A DNA stretch of 38,445 nt from a bacterium (GCA_004562765.1 SFRL01000055.1:1-38445); one strand, 5' to 3'; positions 16,674-24,474 are shown, counted from the stretch's first letter. Numbers and translations are program-made. Notes: generated by a model not told the origin, from the letters alone.

Positions 16674-16952
16674 CTATTTGATCGTCGGTAAAATCTTCTC
16701 CACATCATTATGAGGTCTGGGAATTACATGTACTGCTACTAACTCGCCAAGCTTTGCAGCTGCTGCTCCGCCGGTCTCAGTTGCAGCCTTAACAGCTCCT
16801 ACATCGCCGCGAACCATAACAGTTACCAATCCGGAACCGATCTTCTCTGTTCCGATCAGAACTACCTCTGCTGCCTTTACCATTGCGTCTGCAGCCTCGA
16901 TTGCTGCTGTAAGTCCTCTGGTTTCAACCATTCCTAATGCTTCCTGTGCCAT
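16674..16952 (-). CDS. BMC-H shell protein, PduA/PduJ type
   Basis: A 92-residue canonical hexameric shell protein: MAQEALGMVETRGLTAAIEA at the start, pore loop KIGSGLVT, edge motif HVIPRPHNDVEKILP at the end. The Lys of the edge contact and the arginine finger-like PRPH are present. It should form the bulk of the facets. GGAGG lies 9 bases before the ATG. It is about 88 percent identical to the extended paralogue two genes downstream, and the DNA around the start is also near-identical, suggesting recent duplication or conversion. Confidence 0.95.
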   Translation of the reverse strand: MAQEALGMVETRGLTAAIEAADAMVKAAEVVLIGTEKIGSGLVTVMVRGDVGAVKAATETGGAAAAKLGELVAVHVIPRPHNDVEKILPTIK

Positions 16953-16987
16953 TTTTATTATCCTCCTGATTTTATACTTTTATTTTT

Positions 16988-17302
16988 TTAGTTTTTGTCA
17001 AAGGCATTTAAGCCAAACATCATCTGTGTGCCCTCATCCGGTCCGGATATGATATAACGTGATACCATGCCGGTCGTCCGCTCTGCAACCTCCTGTGCCG
17101 CATCTACTGCTGCAGTCACATCCTCTACAGAACCGCGGAACTTTACACAGATGATAAGGGGTACGGGAAGTGCATCCGCATTCGCCGGTTTGTTACGGTC
17201 AAAGGTCTCTAAGGTTACATTTGCAGCTTTGCAGCCTGCATCCGCTGCCTCAAAAGCAGTTACCAGACCGAAGACCTCGATTATACCACAAGCCTGTGCC
17301 AT
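16988..17302 (-). CDS. BMC-H shell protein, divergent
   Basis: A 104-residue BMC-domain protein beginning MAQACGIIEVFGLVTAFEAA. It contains a longer loop (RNKPANADALPVP, about residues 36-48) between the first helix and the next strand, and a C-terminal extension past RYIISGPDEGTQMM. The BMC fold is clear; the pore region differs from the PduA-like proteins. It is the first shell gene after the Zn alcohol dehydrogenase, 13 bases downstream of its stop. Likely a minor facet component; no finer assignment is possible. Confidence 0.88.
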   Translation of the reverse strand: MAQACGIIEVFGLVTAFEAADAGCKAANVTLETFDRNKPANADALPVPLIICVKFRGSVEDVTAAVDAAQEVAERTTGMVSRYIISGPDEGTQMMFGLNAFDKN

Positions 17303-17315
17303 ATGCTACCTCCAA

Positions 17316-18536
17316 CTATTTGTTCACGATGGCGATCTTCAGACCCTTCATTGCAAGATTCGTCTCAAGTGCCTCGTTGATCTCCTCCAGAGGGAACTTA
17401 TGTGTGATCAGATCCTTCATCGGAAGTCCGATCGCCTGCGCTCTCTTTAAGAAGTCAAATGTCGTTACATAATCTCTCAGTGTATATACCCAGGAGCCAA
17501 CCAGTGTGATCTCCTTGGAGCATAAGTCAAAGTGCGGATTGATCGTTGCATCTCCACCATTGATGAAGAAGCCCAGCTCACAAAGACCGCCGCCGTTGCG
17601 GATCATCTTGTAGATGTTTGCGTGTGCCTTCGGATTACCGGTACACTGGAATGCGAAGTCAGCCAGATGTCCACCGAATGCCTCCTCAACTGCACCTGCA
17701 AGTGCTTCCACACCCTTGTAGTTCATGAAGTTTACAGACATCTCTGCACCCATCTTCTTTGCGAACTCAAGTCTCTGCTCATTGCCGTCTACCGCACAGA
17801 TATTTTCAATACCCATGGTGCGGAGTACCGCGATACAGATCAGACCGATGGGTCCGCAGCCCTGTACGACTACGCGGCTGTTGAAACGTAAGATTCCGGT
17901 GGTCTTTGCACGCTCCACTGCGTGGATCAGCACTGCGCAGGGCTCGATCAGAATTCTGGAATCCAGATCCAGATCGCTGACATTGAAGAAGGTAGATCCC
18001 AGAGAACCGCGGATCAATATGTAATCTGCAAACCATCCGTTCAGATGACAGTCATCATCGGGAAGCAGTCCGTATACGTCTGCGCCGCCGACATTCTGCT
18101 TGTTCAGATCATACATTGTGATATCCGGATTGTCCTTGAAGATCATACAGGTAACGATCTTGTCTCCGACCTTCACGTCCTTGCCTGCTGAATCCTTCTT
18201 TACATTTTTACCAAGCTTTACGATCTCACCGGTTCCCTCATGTCCTAATGCAACAGGGATCAGTCCGAAGGGATCTACTTTAAACTCGTGTGCGTCTGTT
18301 CCGCACACACCACAGCCCTCTACCTTTACGAGGATATCATCGTCTCCAACCTCGGGGATCGGGAACTCTTTGATATCAAAGTGCTTCAAGTCGGTCAGCA
18401 TTGCAACATGTGCAGTTTTGGGAATGCTGCCGGTCGCACCTGATGCTGCGGGGCTGCTTGCGAGAGCACTGGGGTCTCTCATGCCATCTAAAACCGATTT
18501 CACGATGGCTTCTATGTCTTTTTCACTTACTGCCAC
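17316..18536 (-). CDS. Encapsulated zinc-dependent alcohol dehydrogenase (MDR family)
   Basis: A 406-residue medium-chain dehydrogenase. Residues 1-20 (MAVSEKDIEAIVKSVLDGM) form an amphipathic encapsulation helix, followed by an Ala/Ser-rich linker. The MDR core has CGVCGTDAHEF (catalytic-zinc Cys), GHEGTGEIVKLG and the Rossmann motif GCGPIGLICIAV. It starts at GTG (18536) with AGGAGG upstream. The role would be reduction of lactaldehyde to 1,2-propanediol or of propionaldehyde to propanol, regenerating NAD+ for the acylating aldehyde dehydrogenase. The classical four-Cys structural zinc lobe is not obvious. It follows the aldehyde dehydrogenase by 15 bases. Confidence 0.9.
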   Translation of the reverse strand: MAVSEKDIEAIVKSVLDGMRDPSALASSPAASGATGSIPKTAHVAMLTDLKHFDIKEFPIPEVGDDDILVKVEGCGVCGTDAHEFKVDPFGLIPVALGHEGTGEIVKLGKNVKKDSAGKDVKVGDKIVTCMIFKDNPDITMYDLNKQNVGGADVYGLLPDDDCHLNGWFADYILIRGSLGSTFFNVSDLDLDSRILIEPCAVLIHAVERAKTTGILRFNSRVVVQGCGPIGLICIAVLRTMGIENICAVDGNEQRLEFAKKMGAEMSVNFMNYKGVEALAGAVEEAFGGHLADFAFQCTGNPKAHANIYKMIRNGGGLCELGFFINGGDATINPHFDLCSKEITLVGSWVYTLRDYVTTFDFLKRAQAIGLPMKDLITHKFPLEEINEALETNLAMKGLKIAIVNK

Positions 18537-18551
18537 TTTTCTGTCCTCCTG

Positions 18552-19943
18552 TTAACGAATACATAAGCTGTCGCTCATTACACAGCGGCGTCTCTTGGTA
18601 AAGGTGCTTGCAGATGTAAGTCCTTCACCGGTACGGGATGCGATCGTGAAGGTACAAAAGCCTTCACCGCCGAATCCGAGTGCTGCGTAACTGGGACCGT
18701 TCTTAACAAAAATTGCAGTGTCGATCGCCTGTCCGAAACGGGTCAGGTTCTCCACGTTCTTGGAGTGCATATGTGCGGAATGACGGCAGCCGTGCTCTAA
18801 CCAGACCGCTTTGTCGATCGCATCATCGATATCCTTTGCACGAACGATACCTAAGATCGGCATCATCAGCTCCTCTGCGATGAGCGGATGCTCTTTCTCG
18901 CCCTCAAAGATAATGCAGCGGATATTGGCAGGTGCGTTTACTCCGATCATGGAAAGCAATGTGCGTGCGCTTCTTCCTACACATTTACGATTCAGTCTGC
19001 CTCCGGCAAGTACGGTGTCGATCAGCTTCTGCTGCTCCTCCGGTGATGCCATGTAGCAGTCATCCTCCTCTAACATCCAGTGGATCAGCTCGTCACAAAC
19101 ACTGTCCACACAGACAACCTCTTTCTCTGCGATGCAGGGAAGGTTGTTGTCAAACGTACATCCGTTAACGATATCTCTTGCCGCCTTGCGGATATCTGCA
19201 GTCTCATCTACCAGCGCGGGCGGATTTCCTGCTCCTGCACCGATACCTCTCTTTCCGGAAGAAAGGACTGCGGTCACAACACCCGGTCCTCCGGTTGCTG
19301 CGATCAGAGGGATATCCGGATGTTTCATCATAATATTGCTGGACTCCATCGTGGGATTTGCCAGGGCAACTGCCACATTGACAGGACCACCAACTGCAAG
19401 AGATGCCTTGTTGATCAGGTCTACTGCGTATAATGAAGTCTTGATTGCCTGCGGATGCGGACAAAATACAACGGTGTTACCGCCTGCCAGCATTCCGATC
19501 GCGTTACACAACACGGTCTCGGAAGGGTTTGTGCAGGGGCAGATCGCTCCGATCACACCGAAAGGTCCCATCTCGATCAGTGTCAGACCGCGATCACCGG
19601 ACCATGCGGTCGTTGTAATATCTTCTGTACCGGGGGTCTTTTCTGCAAGGAGCTGATGCTTTAAGATCTTATCTCCCACATTACCCATTCCGGTCTCTTC
19701 TACTGCCATCTTTGCAAGGATCTCTGCATTCTCCTTCGTCAGCTCACGGATCTTTGAGATGATCTTTTCTCTCATATCCATCGGCATGCGCTGCATGATC
19801 TTCTGCGCATCCTTTGCTGCGGCAATTGCAGTATTCATATCATTAAAAATTCCAAGCTGTGCCTTCGGAATGTCCTCACCGGTCTTCACTTGTGCGACAA
19901 CCGCTGACACGATGGCTTTTAATTCAGCCTCGCTAACTGCCAT
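18552..19943 (-). CDS. CoA-acylating aldehyde dehydrogenase (PduP/EutE type)
   Basis: Oxidises an aldehyde to acyl-CoA with NAD+. The 463-residue protein has an N-terminal encapsulation helix (MAVSEAELKAIVSAVVAQVK), a linker, and the acylating ALDH core: PFGVIGAICPCTNPSET, GGPGVVTAVLSSGKR, GAGAGNPPALVD and catalytic C270 in DNNLPCIAEK. The frame extends to 20048 over the preceding gene, but the ATG at 19943 has GGAGG and gives the family start. Substrate could be propionaldehyde or lactaldehyde. A PduL partner is encoded in the same operon. Confidence 0.94.
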   Translation of the reverse strand: MAVSEAELKAIVSAVVAQVKTGEDIPKAQLGIFNDMNTAIAAAKDAQKIMQRMPMDMREKIISKIRELTKENAEILAKMAVEETGMGNVGDKILKHQLLAEKTPGTEDITTTAWSGDRGLTLIEMGPFGVIGAICPCTNPSETVLCNAIGMLAGGNTVVFCPHPQAIKTSLYAVDLINKASLAVGGPVNVAVALANPTMESSNIMMKHPDIPLIAATGGPGVVTAVLSSGKRGIGAGAGNPPALVDETADIRKAARDIVNGCTFDNNLPCIAEKEVVCVDSVCDELIHWMLEEDDCYMASPEEQQKLIDTVLAGGRLNRKCVGRSARTLLSMIGVNAPANIRCIIFEGEKEHPLIAEELMMPILGIVRAKDIDDAIDKAVWLEHGCRHSAHMHSKNVENLTRFGQAIDTAIFVKNGPSYAALGFGGEGFCTFTIASRTGEGLTSASTFTKRRRCVMSDSLCIR

Positions 19944-19957
19944 TTTGGCTTCCTCCT

Positions 19958-20446
19958 TCACATGTTCTGAATGACTGTCTGCGCGAACTCGGCAAGTTCC
20001 GTATCCTGTGCTTCGCTGCCTCCACTGACGCCGAGACCGCCGATGCACTGTCCGTTTCTGATGATGGGAATGCCACCGCCAAAAATGACGATCCTGCCAT
20101 TATTCGTATGTTGGATCCCGTAGAGATCTCCGCCGGGCTGGCTGAGTCTCTTCAGCTGTGTGGTGGGCATCTTCAGCGCCGCACACGTATACGCCTTGTT
20201 AAATGCGATATCGTAACTGGCGATGTAGGAATTGTCCATGCAGTGAACAGCTACCGGATTGGCTCCTCTGTTGGCTACGGCGATGACTGCGTTCACACCC
20301 ATCTGCGCTGCTCTCTGCTCCACTGCCGCAATCAGCTTCTTTGCCATGTCCAGCGTGACATCTGCGTATACGCCCTGTCCGCTTTCCTGCTGACCGACTG
20401 ACTGTACCACGGATTCAACGATTTTCGCTAATTCCTGCTCATTCAT
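19958..20446 (-). CDS. HbpS/GlcG/PduO-C-like protein with an encapsulation helix
   Basis: A 162-residue protein of the heme-degrading-like/PduO C-terminal family (DUF336). Core motifs are VTLDMAKKLIAAVEQRAAQMG, AVANRGANPVAVHCMD, the helix with FNKAYTCAALKMPT and GRIVIFGGGIPII followed by GGLGVSGG. Residues 1-17 (MNEQELAKIVESVVQSV) resemble the encapsulation helices of the neighbouring enzymes, so it is probably lumenal. Family members bind heme, cobalamin or small ligands; the function in a compartment without a visible B12 enzyme is unclear. The gene lies 3 bases after the aldolase stop and 14 bases before the aldehyde dehydrogenase start. Confidence 0.85.
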   Translation of the reverse strand: MNEQELAKIVESVVQSVGQQESGQGVYADVTLDMAKKLIAAVEQRAAQMGVNAVIAVANRGANPVAVHCMDNSYIASYDIAFNKAYTCAALKMPTTQLKRLSQPGGDLYGIQHTNNGRIVIFGGGIPIIRNGQCIGGLGVSGGSEAQDTELAEFAQTVIQNM

Positions 20447-20449
20447 GAA

Positions 20450-21259
20450 CTATTTTAATCCTAACTGAGCCATTACTTTCTTTGTGATGTCTGCTACTAA
20501 CTCGCTCTGCTCAGGAGTAGCTGCTGCGTGACTTCCGCAGTTTCCGCCGCAGTTATGGCAGCTCGGCTTGCCCTCTTTCGTGTTCGGGCACAGATTTGCG
20601 GGATGACGTCCCTGCATACCGAACTGACGACGGATCTCGTACAGATCCTCAACCTGCTGAGGTGTGAACTCCTTGGGTCCGCCCAGCATCTTTGACTGAT
20701 ATAATAACTGTGCGTAGAACTCTACAGACTCCATCTTTAAGTAAGCAGCAAGCAGGGAGTCAGAGTAGGTCAATGCGCCGTGGTTCTCTAATAATACGGC
20801 ATCGAAGTACTGAACATACTCAGATACTGCATCGGGGATCTCCATAGTAGAAGGTCTTCCGTACTTAGCGATCGGAACGCAGCCTAATGCGATAACTGCC
20901 TCGGGCATGATCGGCTGTGTCAGGGGGATACCTGCGATCGCGAAAGAGGTAGCATACATGGGATGTGCATGTACCACTGACTTCACATCCGGACGCTCCT
21001 CATAAACTCTCAAGTGCATCTTGATCTCTGAGGAAGGCTTGAATCCGGGGTTTGCCTGAATGATATTTCCCTTTAAATCCACCTTGCAGATATACTCGGG
21101 AGTCATAAAGCCCTTGGACACGCCGGTCGGAGTACAAAGAATCTCATTGTCGTTGATCTTTACAGAAATGTTACCGTCATTCGCAGCAACCATGTTTCTG
21201 TCGTAGATTCTCTTTCCGATGTCACAGATTTGTTTTTTGATCTCGTATTCTGATACCAT
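20450..21259 (-). CDS. Class II fuculose/rhamnulose-1-phosphate aldolase, BMC-targeted
   Basis: Splits fuculose- or rhamnulose-1-phosphate to DHAP and lactaldehyde. The 269-residue protein has the class II aldolase/adducin zinc set: E78 (SSEIK), H97 and H99 (VHAHPMY) and H160 (LLENHGAL). Beyond the normal ~215-residue domain it has a Cys-rich linker (CHNCGGNC) and an 18-residue C-terminal helix (SELVADITKKVMAQLGLK) of the encapsulation-peptide kind. The start has AGGAGG upstream. It is the first intact gene of the operon and has its own strong promoter. Adjacent rhaA and rhaB with no other aldolase in the window argue for rhamnulose-1-phosphate as one substrate. Confidence 0.92.
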   Translation of the reverse strand: MVSEYEIKKQICDIGKRIYDRNMVAANDGNISVKINDNEILCTPTGVSKGFMTPEYICKVDLKGNIIQANPGFKPSSEIKMHLRVYEERPDVKSVVHAHPMYATSFAIAGIPLTQPIMPEAVIALGCVPIAKYGRPSTMEIPDAVSEYVQYFDAVLLENHGALTYSDSLLAAYLKMESVEFYAQLLYQSKMLGGPKEFTPQQVEDLYEIRRQFGMQGRHPANLCPNTKEGKPSCHNCGGNCGSHAAATPEQSELVADITKKVMAQLGLK

Positions 21260-21323
21260 AATGATCCTCCTTAAATGTTTTGTTTTCTTTATGGTTCTTT
21301 GTTAGTTCTTTCTTTATGTGCTA

Positions 21324-21352
21324 ATTATAGTACAAGCACCGTTTTCCGTCAA
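21324..21352 (-). promoter_or_regulatory. Main BMC operon promoter (aldolase onward)
   Basis: Minus strand TTGACG (21347-21352) and TATAAT (21324-21329) with a 17-base spacer, about 65 bases upstream of the aldolase start. It should drive aldolase through the PduT-like gene. Confidence 0.8.
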
Positions 21353-21410
21353 CAAAAATCTGTTACTTTTTGTGGATTTTTGTTGTTTCTTTTTTGTTTT
21401 TGTGGATTTT
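21350..21410. promoter_or_regulatory. Candidate operator cluster at the BMC operon promoter
   Basis: Plus strand: CAACAAAAATC (21350-21360) and GATTTTTGTTG (21375-21385) form a perfect 11-base inverted repeat with a 14-base spacer, one arm overlapping the -35. TGTGGATTTT occurs at 21371-21380 and 21401-21410, exactly 30 bases apart. A related TGTGGTTTT sequence is present at the activase and eutS promoters. Binding protein unknown; the DeoR regulator is the obvious candidate. Confidence 0.5.
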
Positions 21411-22184
21411 CATCCGCCAATCTGTCCTTTTAAGCCTGCTCTGCGCACTTCCTCCAAGAGTTCCTGCATGAGCTGCGGAGACGGTGTCTCGATATCTCCC
21501 ATGGGATACGGTCTGCCGAGTCCGGCATACTTGTCCCGTCCAAACTGATGATAGGGAAGCAGATGAAGCTCCTCCACTCCGGGCAGTGATGCTGCGTACT
21601 GTGCGATCGCCCGGATCTCCATCGGTGTCGCATTGAACGTCGGAATGACCGGCACACGGATGACCAGTTTTGTCCCGTAGCTGCTGGAAGCGATCTTCTT
21701 TGCATTTTCCAGCATGAGCTCATTGGATCTCCCTGTAAACGCTTTGTGCTTTTCCGGTTCCATGTGCTTGATGTCCATCAGATACAGATCCAGATTTTCC
21801 AGGAAACGCTCAATCGTTGAAAAATCAGCACATGCCATGGATTCCATCGCCGTGTGGATACCGTGTGCATGCAGCCCGCGAAGCAATGCCGCGCCAAAAT
21901 CCGGCTGGCAGAGCACCTCCACCGCTCTTACGGTAATACATCCGGTCTTTTTCGACCTCATTCAGCATCTCCTCCACCGTGACATCCCTGCCGTAGGTCA
22001 CAAGTTCTCCGGCCCGCTCCATCGTCTCGATCTCATAGCGCTGCGACTCCGGATTGCAACACCACTTACAGCGGAGCACACAGCCCTTCAGAAAAATGAT
22101 CGTCCGGATACCCGGACCGTCATGGATACTGTAACGCTGGATATCGAAGATCCGTCCCTTCACATTTAAGTAATCCTGTTCCAT
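21410..22184 (-). pseudogene. Glycyl-radical enzyme activase (radical SAM), frameshifted
   Basis: The first frame (ATG at 22184) starts MEQDYLNVKGRIFDIQRYS and has IHDGPGIRTIIFLKG and the radical-SAM CX3CX2C (C35, C39, C42), ending in frame at RMYYRKSGGG. The second frame resumes with VLCQPDFGAALLRGLHAHG, then DLYLMDIKHMEPEKH and VIRVPVIPTFN, ending GLKGQIGG. The expected bridge GVTLSGGE is absent: 23 bases missing would give exactly 265 residues. The lost GGE binds the SAM amino group, so no active enzyme is expected. It is the short form without the extra ferredoxin-like insert. It would activate a glycyl-radical diol dehydratase, which is not in the window. Confidence 0.85.
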
Positions 22185-22260
22185 ATGTCCTCCATATGTA
22201 TTTCACTTTTTCGGACCTTCTGCGCAACTCTGTCTTGCAGAACATCCAATAACCCAACAC

Positions 22261-22321
22261 ATAATTTGTGGTTTTGTGTTTGTTTCCTTTTTATTATAGG
22301 TTGGTTTTGTGTTGATGTCAA
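22261..22321 (-). promoter_or_regulatory. Perfect-consensus promoter of the activase with repeats
   Basis: Minus strand TTGACA (22316-22321), a 17-base spacer and TATAAT (22293-22298) directly after proC. The sequence ACACAAAACCA (reverse of TGGTTTTGTGT) occurs twice, once in the spacer and once about 30 bases downstream near 22269-22279. Such a strong promoter for a broken gene implies tight repression, and the repeats are candidate operators. Confidence 0.7.
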
Positions 22322-22325
22322 GGGA

Positions 22326-23126
22326 TTACATGTTTCTTGATATATCAAGACATTTCATCATTGCCTCGATCACTGCACTGCGCATACCCTTTTCCTCAAG
22401 GACACGCACTGCCTGAATCGTTGTCCCTGCCGGCGAACACACCATATCCTTCAGATCTCCGGGGTGTCTTCCGGTCTCCAGCACCATTTTCGCGCTTCCC
22501 ATCACGGCCTGTGCGGCAAATTTATAAGCCTGTGCCCGCGGCATTCCGCCAGCCACGGCTGCATCCGCCATTGCCTCGATGAACATAAATACATAGGCAG
22601 GAGAGCTTCCGCTGACCGCAGTCACCACATCCATCAGATTTTCCGGAATGACCTCCGTCGCAGAAAATCCGTCACAGATCTCTCTCACCTGTGTCACTTC
22701 TTCCTCCGTGACATGTTCGTTCGGGCACATGCCCATCATGCCCTCTTTCACCATAGCAGGTGTATTCGGCATCGTGCGGATGATCTTTAACTCCTTTCCG
22801 AACTTTTCCTTCAGCCACGCAAGCGTTTTCCCGGGTGCGATAGTGACAATGATCTGATCCGGCCGTACCGTATCTCTGATCTCCTCGATAACTGACTCGT
22901 AAAATTGCGGCTTAACGGACAAAAACAAAATATCCGCAAAAGCTGCCACTTCTCTGTTGTCTGTGGTCGTCAGGATGCCAAGCGCCTCCTTCTTCGCAGA
23001 AAGCGCAGCCTCCGATCTGTCTGAGGTGATCATTTCCTTCGCTGTACATTTTCCGGAATCAAGAATTCCCTGCATCATGGCACCGCCCATGTTACCACAT
23101 CCGATAAATCCGATTTTCTTTCCCAT
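22326..23126 (-). CDS. proC: Pyrroline-5-carboxylate reductase
   Basis: Last step of proline synthesis: reduces pyrroline-5-carboxylate to proline with NAD(P)H. The 266-residue protein has the Rossmann loop GFIGCGNMGGAMMQGIL, SVKPQFYE, IRTMPNTPAMVKEG and the C-terminal signature AVSGSSPAYVFMFIEAMADA plus SPAGTTIQAV. Length normal. GGGAG precedes the ATG. It lies 28 bases after the Fe-alcohol dehydrogenase stop and may be read with it, without a shared pathway. Confidence 0.96.
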   Translation of the reverse strand: MGKKIGFIGCGNMGGAMMQGILDSGKCTAKEMITSDRSEAALSAKKEALGILTTTDNREVAAFADILFLSVKPQFYESVIEEIRDTVRPDQIIVTIAPGKTLAWLKEKFGKELKIIRTMPNTPAMVKEGMMGMCPNEHVTEEEVTQVREICDGFSATEVIPENLMDVVTAVSGSSPAYVFMFIEAMADAAVAGGMPRAQAYKFAAQAVMGSAKMVLETGRHPGDLKDMVCSPAGTTIQAVRVLEEKGMRSAVIEAMMKCLDISRNM

Positions 23127-23154
23127 CTCTTTTTTCTCCCTTCATATTCAATGA

Positions 23155-24339
23155 TCAGCCACGCGCCTGCATATAAATTTTGATCATATCTTCCTTATAT
23201 AATGGAACGACCACTCCCGCAGGTCCGCCGCAGGCTGCCACACAGCGTTCCGCCATTTCCTCGATCTGTTCATCTGTGGGCGTGACACCAAGCTCCTTCA
23301 GATTCGTCGGCATGTTTACTTCACGGTAGAAATCCTCCATCGCCCGGATACCGTTCTCGATCACAGCCGCTTTGTCCGCCTGCGGTTCTATGCCCATCAC
23401 ATTTACGGCAAATCTCACAAACCGCTCCGGTGCCGCATGACACACATAGCGCGCCCAGGTTCCCCAAAGAGCTGCAAGTCCCGCTCCGTGCGTGACGTCA
23501 AACATGCCGCCCAGCTCATGCTCCAGCTTGTGCGTCGCGAAATCCTGTTTTTCCACACCGCAGCTTGTGAGACCGTTATGAGAGAGACTGCCAGCCCACA
23601 TCAGTTCTGCCCTCGCCTCATAATTATCCGGATCGTGAAGCAGCACCCGCGCATATTTTAACACCGTGCGCATCAACCCCTCTGCGATCGTGTCCGTTAG
23701 CTCCATATTGTCACTCTGGTTAAAATAGCGCTCCATCGTATGCATCAGGATATCCACCGCGCCACTCATCGTCTGATACTCCGGCAATGTCATCGTAAAT
23801 TCCGGGTTCATGACCGCAAATCTGCAGCGTGACAGATGACTGCTGTAGCCGCGCTTGGTTCCCGTCTTTTCGTTCGTGATCACCGAACTGCCACTCATCT
23901 CGCTGCCCGCCGCCGAAATCGTCAGCACCGCCCCGATCGGCAGACACGCCTGCGCTGTCCTCTTAAAATCATAAAAATCCCACACATCACCGCCATTCGC
24001 CACACCGTATCCGATCGCTTTTGCCGAATCGATAACGCTTCCGCCGCCGACTGCAAGAATAAAATCCACATCCTCTTTCCGGCACAGATCGATACCCTCA
24101 TAAACGAGTGACAAATGTGGATTCGGCACGACGCCGCCGAGCTTGATATAAGCAACACCGACCTCTGCCAGTGCATCCTCCACACGTTTGAGCACGCCGT
24201 TTCGCTCCACGCTGCCTCCGCCGTAATGGATCAGCACCTTTTTCGCACCCTGTTCTTTCACCAGAGCTCCCAGCTGCTCGTCCGCATGTTTTCCGAACAC
24301 CACCTTTGTAGGGGTATAATAAGTAAAATCACTGTACAT
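23155..24339 (-). CDS. Iron-dependent alcohol dehydrogenase (butanol/lactaldehyde reductase type)
   Basis: A 394-residue family III alcohol dehydrogenase of the BdhA/YqhD branch. The NAD(P) motif GGGSVIDSAKAI is near residue 95, and metal ligands are DILMHTMERYF, the THKLEHELGG helix and DVTHGAGLA near residues 190-280. It has no encapsulation helix, so it probably works in the cytosol, reducing lactaldehyde or propionaldehyde that leaves the compartment. The ATG at 24339 has AAGGAG 7 bases before; an ATG two codons earlier has none. It sits next to rhaA and rhaB but has its own promoter. Confidence 0.88.
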   Translation of the reverse strand: MYSDFTYYTPTKVVFGKHADEQLGALVKEQGAKKVLIHYGGGSVERNGVLKRVEDALAEVGVAYIKLGGVVPNPHLSLVYEGIDLCRKEDVDFILAVGGGSVIDSAKAIGYGVANGGDVWDFYDFKRTAQACLPIGAVLTISAAGSEMSGSSVITNEKTGTKRGYSSHLSRCRFAVMNPEFTMTLPEYQTMSGAVDILMHTMERYFNQSDNMELTDTIAEGLMRTVLKYARVLLHDPDNYEARAELMWAGSLSHNGLTSCGVEKQDFATHKLEHELGGMFDVTHGAGLAALWGTWARYVCHAAPERFVRFAVNVMGIEPQADKAAVIENGIRAMEDFYREVNMPTNLKELGVTPTDEQIEEMAERCVAACGGPAGVVVPLYKEDMIKIYMQARG

Positions 24340-24373
24340 TCCCATTCTCCTTTTTCTTCTGCTTTTATTATGT

Positions 24374-24402
24374 ATTATACATCTTTCTTTTCATCATTCC
24401 AA
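24374..24402 (-). promoter_or_regulatory. Promoter of the Fe-alcohol dehydrogenase and proC
   Basis: Minus strand TTGGAA (24397-24402) and TATAAT (24374-24379) with a 17-base spacer, just after the rhaA terminator. Confidence 0.6.
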
Positions 24403-24424
24403 CCACTTCTGTCCTCATTTAAAC

Positions 24425-24460
24425 GCAGACAGAGCTATGCTCCCGCATAGCTCTGTCTGC
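24425..24460 (-). terminator. Hairpin terminator after rhaA
   Basis: A perfect 16-bp stem (GCAGACAGAGCTATGC paired with its complement, 4-base loop) 15 bases past the rhaA stop. The T-tract is weak (GTTTAAAT), so it may also stabilise the mRNA end. Confidence 0.7.
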
Positions 24461-24474
24461 ATAAAGTGTATAAA

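Noticed and set aside
19958..20048. Long start of the aldehyde dehydrogenase overlapping the HbpS-like gene
   Set aside because: The extension is Arg-rich shadow sequence; the ATG at 19943 has GGAGG and begins with the shared encapsulation-helix pattern.
21361..21410. T-rich repeats as a CRISPR-like or terminator array
   Set aside because: Only two short direct repeats with no spacers; better explained as operators at a promoter.
22185..22325. Remnants of a glycyl-radical enzyme between proC and the activase
   Set aside because: The 141 bases are occupied by a promoter, repeats and a short leader; no coding remnant is visible.
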